Counted from the first letter of the stretch, positions 15,446 to 24,314 are shown. The stretch is 64,000 nt of DNA from Gemmobacter lanyuensis (GCF_014652355.1 NZ_BMYQ01000006.1:62001-126000), one strand, 5' to 3'. Numbers and translations: made by a program. The notes: generated from the sequence alone by a model not told the origin.

Positions 15446-16786
15446 ATGACTGATCTTGCCTCGTTGACCCATGCCCTGCTGGAGGCCGCGCAAAAGGCCG
15501 GGGCCGATGCTGCCGATGCCTTGGCGGTGGAGGGCACCTCCATGTCCATCGACATCCGGCAGGGGAAGCTGGAACAGGCGGAACGGGCCGAGGGGATCGA
15601 GCTGGGTCTGCGCGTGCTGATCGGCGGACGGCAGGCCTGCGTGTCGGTCTCGGACACCTCGGCCCGGACACTGGCCGATGTGGCGGAACGCGCCGTCGCC
15701 ATGGCGCGCGAGGCCCCGAATGACCCCTATGCCGGGCTGGCCGACCCGGATCAGATCGCCCGTGGCTGGGATCTTGCTGCCTTCGATCTGGTCGAGGATG
15801 CCGCCGAACCCAGCGCCCGCGCGCTGGAAGAGGCCGCCCGCGCCGTTGAGGCCGCGGCCATGTCGGTGCCGGGCATCCGTCAGGTTGAAGCTTCGGCCGG
15901 TTATGCACAGCGGCGCATGTTCCTTGCGGCGACCAACGGCTTCGCCGGGGGCTATGCGCGCAGTTCCCATTCCAATTCCGCCGTCGCCTTCACCGGCGAA
16001 GGCACGGGGATGGAGCGCGACTATGCCGGGGAATCGCGCATCTATGCCGCCGACATGCCCAGCCCCGACAGCATCGGCCAACTGGCCGCCGAACGCGCGC
16101 TGGCGCGTGCGGGGGCGCGCAAGCCGAGAACCGGCAGCTTCCCGGTGCTCTTTGATGAACGCATCGCACAAAGCCTGATCGGGCATCTGCTCTCGGCGAT
16201 CAACGGGGCCTCGATCGCGCGGGGGTCAAGCTGGCTGCGCGATGCCCTGGGCCAGCAGGTGCTGCCCAAGGGCCTGTCGGTGATCGAAGACCCGCATCGC
16301 CCGCGCGTCCCCGGATCGCGCCCCTTTGACGGTGAAGGGCTGCCCACGCAGCGCCGGGTGATCGTGGAAAATGGCATCCTGACGGGGTGGACACTGGACC
16401 TTGCTACGGGGCGCAAGCTTGGCATGCCGTCAACTGCCAATGCCGCGCGCGGCACCTCGGCGCCGCCGTCGCCTGCGACTTCGAACATCGATCTCACGCC
16501 CGGCACCGCCACGCGCAAGCAGCTGATCGGGCAGATGGGCACGGGGCTTCTGGTCACCTCGATGATCGGATCGACGATCAACCCGACCACGGGCGATTAT
16601 TCGCGCGGCGCGGCGGGGTTCTGGGTCGAGGATGGCGAAATCACCTATCCTGTCAATGAATGCACCATCGCAGGCAATCTGCGCGACATGCTGCTGTCGA
16701 TGATTGCCGCCAACGACGCGCGGGCGCATCTGTCCACCCGGGTTCCCAGCCTGCTTGTCGAAGGGATGACGCTTGCCGGCGCGTGA
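15446..16786 (+). CDS. pmbA: TldD/PmbA-family metalloprotease, PmbA subunit
   Basis: A 446-aa cytoplasmic protein. With TldD, PmbA processes modified peptides such as microcin B17 and unfolded substrates. PmbA itself lacks the zinc-ligand helix that TldD carries. Family wording: GTSMSIDIRQGKLEQAERAE near the N-terminus, a conserved GxPTQRRVIVENGIL block near 300, NxARGTSAPPSPATSN near 335, and GSTINPTTGDYSRGAAGFWVE near 390. The ATG at 15446 is preceded by AAGGA. No tldD lies in the window. The next gene starts inside the pmbA 3' end, so they share an mRNA. Confidence 0.92.
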   Translation: MTDLASLTHALLEAAQKAGADAADALAVEGTSMSIDIRQGKLEQAERAEGIELGLRVLIGGRQACVSVSDTSARTLADVAERAVAMAREAPNDPYAGLADPDQIARGWDLAAFDLVEDAAEPSARALEEAARAVEAAAMSVPGIRQVEASAGYAQRRMFLAATNGFAGGYARSSHSNSAVAFTGEGTGMERDYAGESRIYAADMPSPDSIGQLAAERALARAGARKPRTGSFPVLFDERIAQSLIGHLLSAINGASIARGSSWLRDALGQQVLPKGLSVIEDPHRPRVPGSRPFDGEGLPTQRRVIVENGILTGWTLDLATGRKLGMPSTANAARGTSAPPSPATSNIDLTPGTATRKQLIGQMGTGLLVTSMIGSTINPTTGDYSRGAAGFWVEDGEITYPVNECTIAGNLRDMLLSMIAANDARAHLSTRVPSLLVEGMTLAGA

Positions 16787-17552
16787 CCTCGCCCTTCTGA
16801 CCGAGGCCGCGCGCAGCGCCGGGGCCATTGCGCTGCGCTATTGGCGCCAGGCCCCCAAGGTCTGGGAGAAGCCGGGTCAAGGCCCGGTGACCGAGGCCGA
16901 TCTGGCGGTGAATGATCACCTGCGCGGCCTGCTGCGCGGCGCCCGCCCCGATTACGGCTGGCTGTCCGAGGAAGACGCCGACAGCCCCGCGCGGCTGGGG
17001 CAGGACCGGCTTTTCGTGCTCGACCCGATTGATGGCACCCGCGCCTTCATCGCGGGGGAGGAGACTTTTGCCGTCTCGCTGGCCGTGGTGCGGCAGGGGC
17101 AGCCGATGGCGGGGGTGGTTTATCTGCCTGCGCTGGACCGGCTGTACACCGCCAGTGCTGGGGGTGTTGCGCTGAAGGATGGTCAGCCGATCCGCGCCAG
17201 CGGCCAGCTGGGCATCGAAGGGGCGACCCTGCTGACCACTGCCGCCGCCATGGCGCCGGAACATTGGCCCGGTGGTGTCCCCGATCTGAAGCGCAGCTTC
17301 CGCGCCTCGCTTGCCTATCGGCTGTGTCTCGTGGCCGAGGGGCGGCACGACGGGATGCTCACGCTGCGCGACGCTTGGGAATGGGATATTGCCGCCGGAG
17401 CGCTGATCGCTGCGGTGGCCGGGGCGCAGGTGACGGATCGCACCGGCGCCGTGCTGGAGTTCAACCGCCCGCATCCGCAGGCGGCCGGGGTGATCGCCGC
17501 CGCGCCGGGCCTGCATGGGGCCTTGCTGGCGCGTCTTGGGCATGGCGGCTGA
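16773..17552 (+). CDS. cysQ: Inositol monophosphatase-family phosphatase, CysQ-like 3'(2'),5'-bisphosphate nucleotidase
   Basis: A 259-aa Mg-dependent phosphatase. Metal motifs: EED in LSEEDAD near 67-70, DPIDGTRAF near 85-93, and the C-terminal WEWD motif near 205. CysQ-type enzymes hydrolyse PAP to AMP, relieving inhibition in sulfate assimilation. Inositol-phosphate substrates remain possible. The only start that keeps the N-terminal helix is TTG at 16773, placed 7 nt after AAGGGA (16761-16766) and overlapping the pmbA stop by 14 nt. A TTG start with overlap implies coupled, modest translation. The stop overlaps the next gene's ATG. Confidence 0.87.
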   Translation: MPARDLALLTEAARSAGAIALRYWRQAPKVWEKPGQGPVTEADLAVNDHLRGLLRGARPDYGWLSEEDADSPARLGQDRLFVLDPIDGTRAFIAGEETFAVSLAVVRQGQPMAGVVYLPALDRLYTASAGGVALKDGQPIRASGQLGIEGATLLTTAAAMAPEHWPGGVPDLKRSFRASLAYRLCLVAEGRHDGMLTLRDAWEWDIAAGALIAAVAGAQVTDRTGAVLEFNRPHPQAAGVIAAAPGLHGALLARLGHGG

Positions 17553-18438
17553 CCGGCAGCTGCACCTTTATCTGCCCGCGCATCTGCGGCGGGATCAGCT
17601 GGCCGGGCAGGTCAATATCCTCGCGCGGCTGATTGAGGCGCTGCCAGACTGGCAGCTGCATCACCACCCCGAGGCCGAGGGCGCCGCCCCGCCGCCGCGC
17701 CCCGGATTCACCCTGACCCATATGCAGGAACCCGTCGGGCCGCGCAATCTTTGCCTGCGGCGGACCTATTTCTACCCGTTCTGGCGGATCGAGCCGACGA
17801 ATGCCCGCTGGGACTATGCCGTCACCCGTGCCACCCCCGATTACAGCCGCATCCCGCCGGAGCGCGCCCGCAACTTCCACCAGCGCCTGCGCGACCGTGT
17901 GCTGGAGGGGCGGGTGGTCACGCGCGAAGGCTTTGTCTTTATGCCGCTCCAGGGGCGACTGACCGAACACCGGTCGTTCCAGAGCATGAGCCCCCTCGAC
18001 ATGATCCGCGCTACGCTGGACACGCAGCCCCTGCCGGTGAAGGCGACGCTGCACCCGTCGGAAACCTATGGCGCGGCGGATCATGCGGCGCTGGCGGCGC
18101 TGGCCCGCCACCCCCGGTTTCAGCTGGTGCAGGCGGGTGCCGCCGATCTGATCGCGCGCTGTGACCATGTGGTCAGCCAGAATTCCGCGGTGGCCCTGCA
18201 AGCGATGATCGCCGGGAAGGGGGCGGTGCTGTTCGCGGGGATCGATTTTCACCACCCCGCCGGATCGGTGCCGCGTGACGGGCTGGCCCGCGCATTCGAG
18301 ATTGGCCGGGAAGCACCGCGCAAGATGACGGAATACCTGTGGTGGTTCTTCCGCCACCGCGCGATTGACGCGCAATCCGATCAGGCGGCGGCGCAGATCC
18401 GTGCCCTGCTGGCCGCGCAGGGCTGGCCGATCGCATGA
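17542..18438 (+). CDS. Capsule-polysaccharide-biosynthesis-like protein (KpsS/KpsC-like fold)
   Basis: A 298-aa protein that I recognise only at fold level. The C-terminal half has HPSETYG near 172 and a VSQNSAVALQAMIAGK segment near 212-227, similar to the donor-binding region of capsule Kdo transferases (KpsC/KpsS) and related retaining glycosyltransferases. The N-terminal half (LHLYLPAHLRRDQLAGQ) gives no family call. It overlaps the cysQ end by 11 nt. No ABC exporter or other capsule gene is adjacent, so it may modify a surface glycan encoded elsewhere. A second protein with this type of fold lies at 49991-51109. The ATG at 17542 is the first one giving this start, and an earlier in-frame ATG would extend it by 9 residues. 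Confidence 0.6.
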   Translation: MAADRQLHLYLPAHLRRDQLAGQVNILARLIEALPDWQLHHHPEAEGAAPPPRPGFTLTHMQEPVGPRNLCLRRTYFYPFWRIEPTNARWDYAVTRATPDYSRIPPERARNFHQRLRDRVLEGRVVTREGFVFMPLQGRLTEHRSFQSMSPLDMIRATLDTQPLPVKATLHPSETYGAADHAALAALARHPRFQLVQAGAADLIARCDHVVSQNSAVALQAMIAGKGAVLFAGIDFHHPAGSVPRDGLARAFEIGREAPRKMTEYLWWFFRHRAIDAQSDQAAAQIRALLAAQGWPIA

Positions 18439-18439
18439 A

Positions 18440-18465
18440 AAAGGCGGCCCCCAAGGACCGCCTTT
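18440..18465. terminator. Bidirectional terminator between convergent genes
   Basis: AAAGGCGG and CCGCCTTT arms around a 10-nt loop, with five A's on the left. It follows the capsule-type gene (+) directly and ends trxA on the minus strand with a T-run. Confidence 0.8.
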
Positions 18466-18485
18466 CCCATCATCTGCAACGTGGA

Positions 18486-18812
18486 TCAGATCGCCGACTG
18501 GATCCAGTTGGCCAGCGCGGCCTTCGGCGCGGCGCCAACCTTGTTCGACACGACCTGACCATCCTTGAACAGGAACAGCGCCGGGATGCCGCGCACACCC
18601 AGCACGGCCGGGCTGTCGGGGTTTTCGTCCACGTTCACTTTCACGATCTTGACCTTGCCGGCATATTCGGTGGCCAGCTCTTCCAGAGCCGGGCCGATCT
18701 GACGGCACGGGCCACACCATTCGGCCCAGAAATCGACGACGACCGGGATCGGCGACTGGCGCACTTCGGCGTCGAAGGTGGCATCGGTGACGGCAACGGT
18801 TGCGGCGCCCAT
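18486..18812 (-). CDS. trxA: Thioredoxin
   Basis: A 108-aa cytoplasmic protein disulfide reductase. It has the active site WCGPC near residues 33-37, the buried Asp in VVDFW, the cis-Pro in RGIPALFLF near 76, and standard length. Two ATGs are possible. The one at 18812 is 7 nt after GGAG, while the one at 18818 is only 1 nt from it, so 18812 is chosen and gives [10 protein letters not shown]. In relatives trxA often lies near addA, but no addA is here. It has its own hairpin terminator and is monocistronic. Confidence 0.96.
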   Translation of the reverse strand: MGAATVAVTDATFDAEVRQSPIPVVVDFWAEWCGPCRQIGPALEELATEYAGKVKIVKVNVDENPDSPAVLGVRGIPALFLFKDGQVVSNKVGAAPKAALANWIQSAI

Positions 18813-18983
18813 GATCATTCTCCAAGGGAATCTGTCGGGGTCAGAACGTAAGGAGCCGGGGGCGGGGCGTCAAGCAGTTGCGCTCCCGTGCAGGCGGACC
18901 TCAGCATATCGCAGCCGAACCCTGTTCTGCGGGTCGGGCCTTGCAGCAGACCCCTGTTCCGCCGCCGCTGCCCCGAAAGGGAA

Positions 18984-19016
18984 CACCGCCCCGGCCGTGT
19001 TCGGGCCGGGGCGGTG
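18984..19016 (-). terminator. 13-bp perfect hairpin between trxA and the aldehyde dehydrogenase
   Basis: Arms CACCGCCCCGGCC/GGCCGGGGCGGTG with a 7-nt loop. It lies about 95 bp past the aldehyde dehydrogenase stop. There is no long T-run, but this is the strongest of three hairpins in the gap and probably protects or ends that mRNA. Confidence 0.55.
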
Positions 19017-19031
19017 AACGTTCTTAAATCC

Positions 19032-19080
19032 GGTCCGGGCAGGCGCCCGGACCCTCACTCATAAAGTCAGGAGGACTGAC
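19032..19080 (-). terminator. Two further hairpins downstream of the aldehyde dehydrogenase
   Basis: GGTCCGGGC/GCCCGGACC with a 4-nt loop (19032-19053), and GTCAG-GAGGA-CTGAC (19066-19080). With 18984-19016 they make a compact 3'-UTR of three stem-loops. Confidence 0.5.
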
Positions 19081-19110
19081 CTCAAAACGGGGGGAGAGGC
19101 CCCGCCAACC

Positions 19111-20628
19111 TCAGAAGAAGCCAAGCTTGTTCGGGTTGTAGCTCACCAGCAGGTTCTTGGTTTCCTGATAGTGGTCGAGCATCATCTTGTGGGTTTCGCG
19201 CCCGATGCCCGACTGTTTGTAGCCGCCGAAGGCTGCCCCGGCCGGATAAGCGTGGTAGCAGTTCGTCCAGACGCGGCCCGCCTCGATCGCGCGGCCGGCG
19301 CGGTAGGCGGTATTCATGTCGCGGCTCCAAACCCCGGCGCCAAGGCCGAAGACGGTGTCATTCGCGATCTCGATCGCTTCGTCGATGGTCTTGAAGGTGG
19401 TCACCGACACGACCGGACCAAAGATTTCTTCCTGGAAGATCCGCATCTTGTTGTGGCCTTCAAAGACCGTGGGCTGGATGTAGAAGCCCTGCGACAGATC
19501 GCCGCCAAAGCTCTGGGCCGAGCCGCCGGTCAGCACCTTGGCGCCTTCCTTGCGGCCGATTTCCAGATAGGAGCTGATCTTGTCGAACTGCTCTTGGCTG
19601 GCTTGCGCGCCGATCATGGTATTGGTGGCGCGCGGGTCGCCTGCGACGATGGCCTCGACACGCTTCAGGGCCCGTTCCATGAAGCGGTCATAGATCGATT
19701 CCTGAACTAGCGCACGCGACGGGCAGGTGCAGACCTCGCCCTGGTTCAGCGCGAACAGCGCGAAACCTTCCAGCGCCTTGTCAAAGAATTCGTCATCTTC
19801 GCGCATCACGTCTTCGAAGAAGATGTTGGGCGATTTGCCACCCAGTTCCAGCGTGATGTTGGTCAGGTTGTCAGCGGCGGCGCGCATGATAGCCTTGCCG
19901 ACCGGGGTCGAGCCGGTGAAGGCGATCTTGGCGATGCGGTTCGAGGCGGCCAGCGGCGCGCCCGCTTCCAACCCGAGGCCGTTCACGATGTTCAGCACGC
20001 CCGCGGGCAGCAGGTCTTCGATGAACTGCATCAGATAGAGGATCGAGGCCGGGGTCTGTTCCGCCGGTTTCAGCACGACGCAGTTGCCCGCCGCCAGTGC
20101 CGGGGCCAGTTTCCAGGCCGCCATCAGGATCGGGAAGTTCCACGGGATGATCTGCCCGACCACGCCCAGCGGTTCGTGGAAGTGATAGGCGACGGTGTCA
20201 TTGTCGATCTGCCCGATCGAACCTTCCTGCGCGCGGATCGCCCCGGCGAAATAGCGGAAATGATCAATCGCCAGCGGGATGTCGGCGGCCAGGGTTTCGC
20301 GCAGCGGTTTGCCGTTGTCCCAGGTTTCGGCGATGGCGATGGCCTCGAGGTTGGCCTCCATCCGGTCGGCGATCTTGAGCAGCATGTTCGAGCGTTCGGT
20401 GGTCGAGGTGGCGGCCCAGCGGCGGCGGGCGGCATGGGCGGCGTCCAGCGCAGCCTCGATGTCGGCGGCGTTCGAGCGCGGCACCTCGCAGACGATCTGC
20501 CCGGTCACGGGCGAGATATTGGGCATGTATTGCCCCGATTTCGGTGCCACCCACTGCCCGCCGATGAAGTTGTCGTAGCGGGTTTTGAACGGCGCGGCCT
20601 TGAGGTCGAAGGTCTCAAGCTTGGTCAT
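19111..20628 (-). CDS. Aldehyde dehydrogenase (AldB/ExaC-like, NAD-dependent)
   Basis: A 505-aa ALDH-superfamily enzyme that oxidises acetaldehyde or similar short aldehydes to acids with NAD(P). It has NAD site PWNFP near 162-166, FTGSTPVG near 237-244, catalytic base Glu261 (ELGGKSPN), and cysteines 300 and 302 in GEVCTCPSR, where Cys302 is at the classical catalytic position. The wording is that of AldB/AcoD/ExaC enzymes used in ethanol or acetoin breakdown. The ATG at 20628 follows GAGGAGAG. Upstream on the same strand lies an AcoR-like regulator, with a 28-bp palindrome between, so activation by that protein is likely. Three hairpins follow. Confidence 0.93.
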   Translation of the reverse strand: MTKLETFDLKAAPFKTRYDNFIGGQWVAPKSGQYMPNISPVTGQIVCEVPRSNAADIEAALDAAHAARRRWAATSTTERSNMLLKIADRMEANLEAIAIAETWDNGKPLRETLAADIPLAIDHFRYFAGAIRAQEGSIGQIDNDTVAYHFHEPLGVVGQIIPWNFPILMAAWKLAPALAAGNCVVLKPAEQTPASILYLMQFIEDLLPAGVLNIVNGLGLEAGAPLAASNRIAKIAFTGSTPVGKAIMRAAADNLTNITLELGGKSPNIFFEDVMREDDEFFDKALEGFALFALNQGEVCTCPSRALVQESIYDRFMERALKRVEAIVAGDPRATNTMIGAQASQEQFDKISSYLEIGRKEGAKVLTGGSAQSFGGDLSQGFYIQPTVFEGHNKMRIFQEEIFGPVVSVTTFKTIDEAIEIANDTVFGLGAGVWSRDMNTAYRAGRAIEAGRVWTNCYHAYPAGAAFGGYKQSGIGRETHKMMLDHYQETKNLLVSYNPNKLGFF

Positions 20629-20723
20629 GGGTCTCTCCTCCTGGGCCGCCTCCTCGCGGCCGATGGGAAGAGTGTGGGGGCAGGGGGGATTCGCGTCACC
20701 GGGGGGGAGTGCGGGGGACTGGG

Positions 20724-20751
20724 CCATCTGTCTCAGATCTGAGACAGATGG
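20724..20751. promoter_or_regulatory. 28-bp perfect palindrome: activator site for the GAF/Fis regulator
   Basis: A perfect inverted repeat with core TGTCTCAGATCTGAGACA. It lies 7 bp after the regulator stop and about 95 bp before the aldehyde dehydrogenase start. TGT...ACA dyads are the known kind of upstream activating sequence for AcoR-type Fis regulators. As RNA it could also fold as a hairpin ending the regulator mRNA, but it has no T-run. Confidence 0.65.
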
Positions 20752-20757
20752 CGGGGG

Positions 20758-21705
20758 TCAATCGCGCGGGCCGAGCTTGCGGTGGAAGGTGGCGCGGCTG
20801 ATACCAAGGCTGCGCGCCGCCGCCGAGGCATTGCCGCCCGACCGCGCCAGCGCGCGAGCGATCACGGCGCGTTCGCCGTCTTCCAGCGTGGCGCGGGATT
20901 CGACACCCAGCAGATCGGCGGCGGGCACAGGATTGCGCGCCAGATCGCCCTTCAGGCCGAAATGCGCGCGGGCGGTGCGGGTTGCGCCCACCACCAGCTC
21001 ATCTGCATCGACAGCCAGCAGCGCCCCGGCCCCCCGATCCAGCCCCGGCACCAGCATCAGGCGCAGGGCGGGGAAATGCGCGCGGAAAAGATCGGCCTCG
21101 ATCCGGCGGGCGGCCTCGGTCACGGAATGGGCGACCAGGGTCATCACCGCTTCGGAACAGGCCGCCGAAGCGGTCGAGACATCCAGCACCGCCGTCAGCC
21201 GCCCTTCGGCATCATGGATCGGCGCCGAGGTGCAGCTGAGCCCGATGTTTGCGGGCAGAAAATGCTGGTCGCGGTGAATGGTGATGGCGCGGCCTTCGGC
21301 GATGCAGGTGCCGATGGCATTGGTGCCGGCCAGCGCCTCGGACCAGCGCGTGCCGGTCCAAAGACCGCAATCGGCGAAATCACGGTCATCGCCCGCATTG
21401 CCGCGCCGGTCCACCGGCACGCCGTCGCGATCCGACAGCACGACACAGGTGCCAAGCCCCCCCACCGCCCGGAACAGCCGGTCGAGCGTCGGGGCGGCGG
21501 TGCGGACCGTGGGGTCCATGCGTTCGCGGATCAGGCCGAATTCCTCGGCCGTCAGGCGCGGCGGCAGGCGATGCCCCACGGGGTCGAGCCCGTGCATCCG
21601 CGCCGACCGCGACCATGAGGCGGCGATGGGGGACCGTGCGGCCTCACCCGCCTGAAGCGCGGCCTCGATCCGGGCGATGTGGTGGCGGGTGTCTGTCGCG
21701 AGCAT
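20758..21705 (-). CDS. GAF-domain transcriptional regulator with Fis-type HTH (AcoR-like, no AAA+ domain)
   Basis: A 315-aa protein. The N-terminal GAF sensor (about 60-200) has the ACT/AcoR wording (LGTCVVLSDRDGVPV, ALAGTNAIGTCIAEGRAITI, DAEGRLTAVLDVST). The C-terminal Fis-type HTH is about 275-312 (NASAAARSLGISRATFHRKL). AcoR and its kin are about 600-670 aa because an AAA+ sigma-54 domain (GAFTGA motif) sits between these parts. Here about 300 residues and all AAA+ motifs are missing without frame disruption, so it cannot drive sigma-54 open-complex formation and should act as a simple activator or repressor. It lies upstream of the aldehyde dehydrogenase on the same strand. The ATG at 21705 follows GAGGAGG. 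Confidence 0.88.
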   Translation of the reverse strand: MLATDTRHHIARIEAALQAGEAARSPIAASWSRSARMHGLDPVGHRLPPRLTAEEFGLIRERMDPTVRTAAPTLDRLFRAVGGLGTCVVLSDRDGVPVDRRGNAGDDRDFADCGLWTGTRWSEALAGTNAIGTCIAEGRAITIHRDQHFLPANIGLSCTSAPIHDAEGRLTAVLDVSTASAACSEAVMTLVAHSVTEAARRIEADLFRAHFPALRLMLVPGLDRGAGALLAVDADELVVGATRTARAHFGLKGDLARNPVPAADLLGVESRATLEDGERAVIARALARSGGNASAAARSLGISRATFHRKLGPRD

Positions 21706-21797
21706 GCGGTCCTCCTCTGCGGCGGGCAGGGTCGCGCCAGTCTAGGGCATCTGGCGGCCGGGTCACTGCGACCATGGTCGCAGACCCCGGCCTTGCG

Positions 21798-23243
21798 TCA
21801 TTCCGCCGCGCTGTCCCAGCCGGAAATCGCTTTGGCTTCAAGGAATTCCTCGATCCCCCAATGGCCGCCTTCCCGCGCCCGACCCGAGGCCTTGATCCCC
21901 CCGAAGGGGCTGCCTGCGGCGCGGGATTTGCCGTTCATCTCGACCATGCCCGACCGCAGCTGCCGCGCCAGCCGGTTGCGCCGCGCGCCATCGGTGCTTT
22001 GGACATAGTTGGTCAGGCCATAAGGCGTGTCATTGGCGATGCGGACGGCCTCTTCCTCGGTGTCGAAGGGGATGATCGACAGCACCGGCCCGAAGATTTC
22101 TTCGCGTTCGATGGTCATGCCCGGTTTCACATCGGCAAAGACCGTGGGTTTGACATAGAAGCCGCGGTTCAGATGTTCCGGAAGGCCCAACCCCCCGGCC
22201 ACCAGACGGGCGCCTTCGTCGATGCCCTTCTGGATATAGCCCTGAATCTGGTCCCACTGGCGCTTGTTCACCACCGGGCCGATATGGCGGCCTTCCTTCG
22301 AGGCCGGGCCGACCTCGATCCCCTGGGCGATGGCGGCGGCCTTTTCCACCGTCGCGTCATAGATCGACCGTTCCACCAGCATGCGCGAGGGCGCGTTGCA
22401 GGACTGGCCCGAGTTGTTCATCATATGGCGCACGCCGCGTTCCACCGCCTTTTCATCGGCATCGGCGAAGATCAGGTTGGCGCCCTTGCCACCCAGCTCC
22501 AGCGTGACGCGTTTGAGCGTTTCGGCCGCCGTGCGGCTGATCGCGCGCCCCGCACGGGTTGACCCGGTGAAGGAGATCATCTCGACATCCGGATGTTCCG
22601 ACAGCCGCGTACCCACGCCCAGACCATCGCCATTCACCAGATTGAACACCCCCGGCGGCACCCCGGCATCATGCACGAATTCCGCAAAGAGCATCGAGGA
22701 CAGCGGCGCCTCTTCCGAGGGTTTCAGCACGCAGGTGCAACCCGCCAGCAGCGCCGGGATCACCTTCAGCGTGACCTGGTTCATCGGCCAGTTCCAAGGC
22801 GTGATCAGCCCCACGACCCCGATGGGTTCCAGCGCGATGCGGTCATTCGGGGCATGGGGGCCAAGCGGGCGCACCCATTCGATCGCGTCAAAGGCGGTCA
22901 GGAAGTTCTTCAGGTGCCAAGGCAGGCAAGGCGCCTGGCTTTCGCGGGCAAGCTTGATCGGCGCCCCCATCTCCAGGCTGATGGCCTTGGCCATTTCCTC
23001 GGTCCGCGCTTCATATTGCTCAAGGATTTTCACGACATAGGCGCGGCGCACTTCGGGTGCGGTGGCTGCCCAGGCCGGGAAGGCCGCCTTGGCCGCCGCA
23101 ACGGCGCGGTCACAATCGGCGGCAGACCCCAGCGAAATCACCGCGCAGGCATCTTCGGTCGAGGGGTCGATCACCGGGCAATCGCGCGGGGCCAGCGGTG
23201 CCACCCAGGCACCGTCAATATAGAAGTCGCGCTTTTCGATCAT
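21798..23243 (-). CDS. Aldehyde dehydrogenase family protein (second)
   Basis: An NAD(P)-dependent ALDH-superfamily enzyme of 481 aa with TPWNWPMNQ near 148-156, FTGSTRAGR near 225-233, Glu249 (ELGGKGAN) and catalytic Cys282 in NSGQSCNAPSR. The wording (EMGAPIKLARESQAP, FLTAFDAIEW) fits the group annotated as general aldehyde or (semi)aldehyde dehydrogenases, with unknown substrate. The ATG at 23243 is preceded by GGAGG with 6-nt spacing, and the other ATG 11 bp upstream contains that SD itself. The 92-bp gap to the regulator downstream holds no hairpin. A 16-bp AT-rich palindrome lies 55 bp upstream of the start. Confidence 0.92.
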   Translation of the reverse strand: MIEKRDFYIDGAWVAPLAPRDCPVIDPSTEDACAVISLGSAADCDRAVAAAKAAFPAWAATAPEVRRAYVVKILEQYEARTEEMAKAISLEMGAPIKLARESQAPCLPWHLKNFLTAFDAIEWVRPLGPHAPNDRIALEPIGVVGLITPWNWPMNQVTLKVIPALLAGCTCVLKPSEEAPLSSMLFAEFVHDAGVPPGVFNLVNGDGLGVGTRLSEHPDVEMISFTGSTRAGRAISRTAAETLKRVTLELGGKGANLIFADADEKAVERGVRHMMNNSGQSCNAPSRMLVERSIYDATVEKAAAIAQGIEVGPASKEGRHIGPVVNKRQWDQIQGYIQKGIDEGARLVAGGLGLPEHLNRGFYVKPTVFADVKPGMTIEREEIFGPVLSIIPFDTEEEAVRIANDTPYGLTNYVQSTDGARRNRLARQLRSGMVEMNGKSRAAGSPFGGIKASGRAREGGHWGIEEFLEAKAISGWDSAAE

Positions 23244-23297
23244 GGGGGCCTCCATTGTTGGGCGCATGATGGCTGCCCCGGTCGGGAAGGGCAAGCA

Positions 23298-23313
23298 TAA
23301 TTTGATCAAATTA
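23298..23313. promoter_or_regulatory. AT-rich perfect palindrome upstream of the second aldehyde dehydrogenase
   Basis: TAATTTGATCAAATTA is a 16-bp perfect dyad in otherwise GC-rich DNA, 55 bp upstream of the start and touching the sulfotransferase stop codon (23311-23313). It looks like an operator. The binding protein is unknown. Confidence 0.5.
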
Positions 23314-24090
23314 ATAGGCGGTCCAGCTGTCCGCCGCATAGCCAAAGGCCTGCAGGTCGCCCCCGCAAAGGGGCAGCGCCAGCGCCGCCGTCTGGTCATC
23401 ATAGGCACGGGCCTGGGTTTTGCTGGTGTTGCGCGGGCGCGCAAGCTTGTCGATCACCCAGTCTTCGGGGAAGCCCAGTGGGCGGGTGATGGCCAGAAAC
23501 CCGTCTTGCAGCTGATCCTCGATCCGCCAGACGGCAGCATAGGACAGGCGGTCGGTCATCAGGACCTGGGTCTGCGGTTCCCAATGGTGGTCGCGACGCC
23601 CCTCGGGCACAGAGGCGACCCAGCGCAGGAAGGTGTCGAAGGGCACCAGCGTATTGGGGGCGCCACCCTCAAGCCCCTGCGCGCGGGCAAAGGCGCGCAG
23701 CGGCGCCAGCCGGTATTTGCGGATCGACCGGGCATAGGCGCTGTCGAGGTGCTGCGGCGAACGGTGATGGCCGTCAAAGAACTTGTTCTTCCAAGCCGAG
23801 GCAAGCCGTCCATAGGGGTTCCGCACAAAGGCATGGGTTGTGTAGCGATCCGGGTGCAGCACAAAATCGAGGTAGTCGCGCAGGGGTGCCAGCGGAAAGC
23901 GCCGCGCGACGTTCAGCATGGGCCAACGCCCCTCGGACGGGTCGGTTCGGCCCAGATGCAGGCGATACCCTTCGGCCAGCAGGTCACGGGTGAAGGTGGT
24001 CAGCACCTTGGGGTTCAGCATCACCGCCGTGCGGCTTTCCCGGTGAAGGAACAGTTTGAACGGGCTGAAATGCCGGTTGGGCCGAAGCAT
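23311..24090 (-). CDS. Sulfotransferase-family-2-like protein
   Basis: A 259-aa protein resembling the Rhodobacterales proteins annotated as sulfotransferase family 2. The middle part has HAFVRNPYGRLASAWKNKF, the R-N-P-(Y/W)-x-R-x-x-S-x-(W/Y)-K type 3'-phosphosulfate (PSB) motif of PAPS-dependent sulfotransferases, near residues 90-108. A classical 5'-PSB loop is not obvious near the N-terminus (FLHRESRTAVM). It would sulfate a carbohydrate or other acceptor. The ATG at 24090 gives MLRPNRHFSPF, and the longer frame upstream is low quality. It is divergent from the peroxiredoxin gene. Confidence 0.72.
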   Translation of the reverse strand: MLRPNRHFSPFKLFLHRESRTAVMLNPKVLTTFTRDLLAEGYRLHLGRTDPSEGRWPMLNVARRFPLAPLRDYLDFVLHPDRYTTHAFVRNPYGRLASAWKNKFFDGHHRSPQHLDSAYARSIRKYRLAPLRAFARAQGLEGGAPNTLVPFDTFLRWVASVPEGRRDHHWEPQTQVLMTDRLSYAAVWRIEDQLQDGFLAITRPLGFPEDWVIDKLARPRNTSKTQARAYDDQTAALALPLCGGDLQAFGYAADSWTAY

Positions 24091-24314
24091 CCTGTCTCTC
24101 CTGCGGGTGCGGCCAGCCAGGGAAGATTTTGATCCGCTTCTGGCGCCCTTGCGATACCGCGCGGACCCTAACCATCCTGCCCACAAATGACAACGTCCTG
24201 CCCGGAACCCCGGCTGCCAGAACCCGGTTCCTATCTGCACCGACCCCGGTTTCCGGGGTGGATTCCGGCGGTGGCATCATTATGTTGCTGTCAACGACTT
24301 GCAGGAGCATCCCA

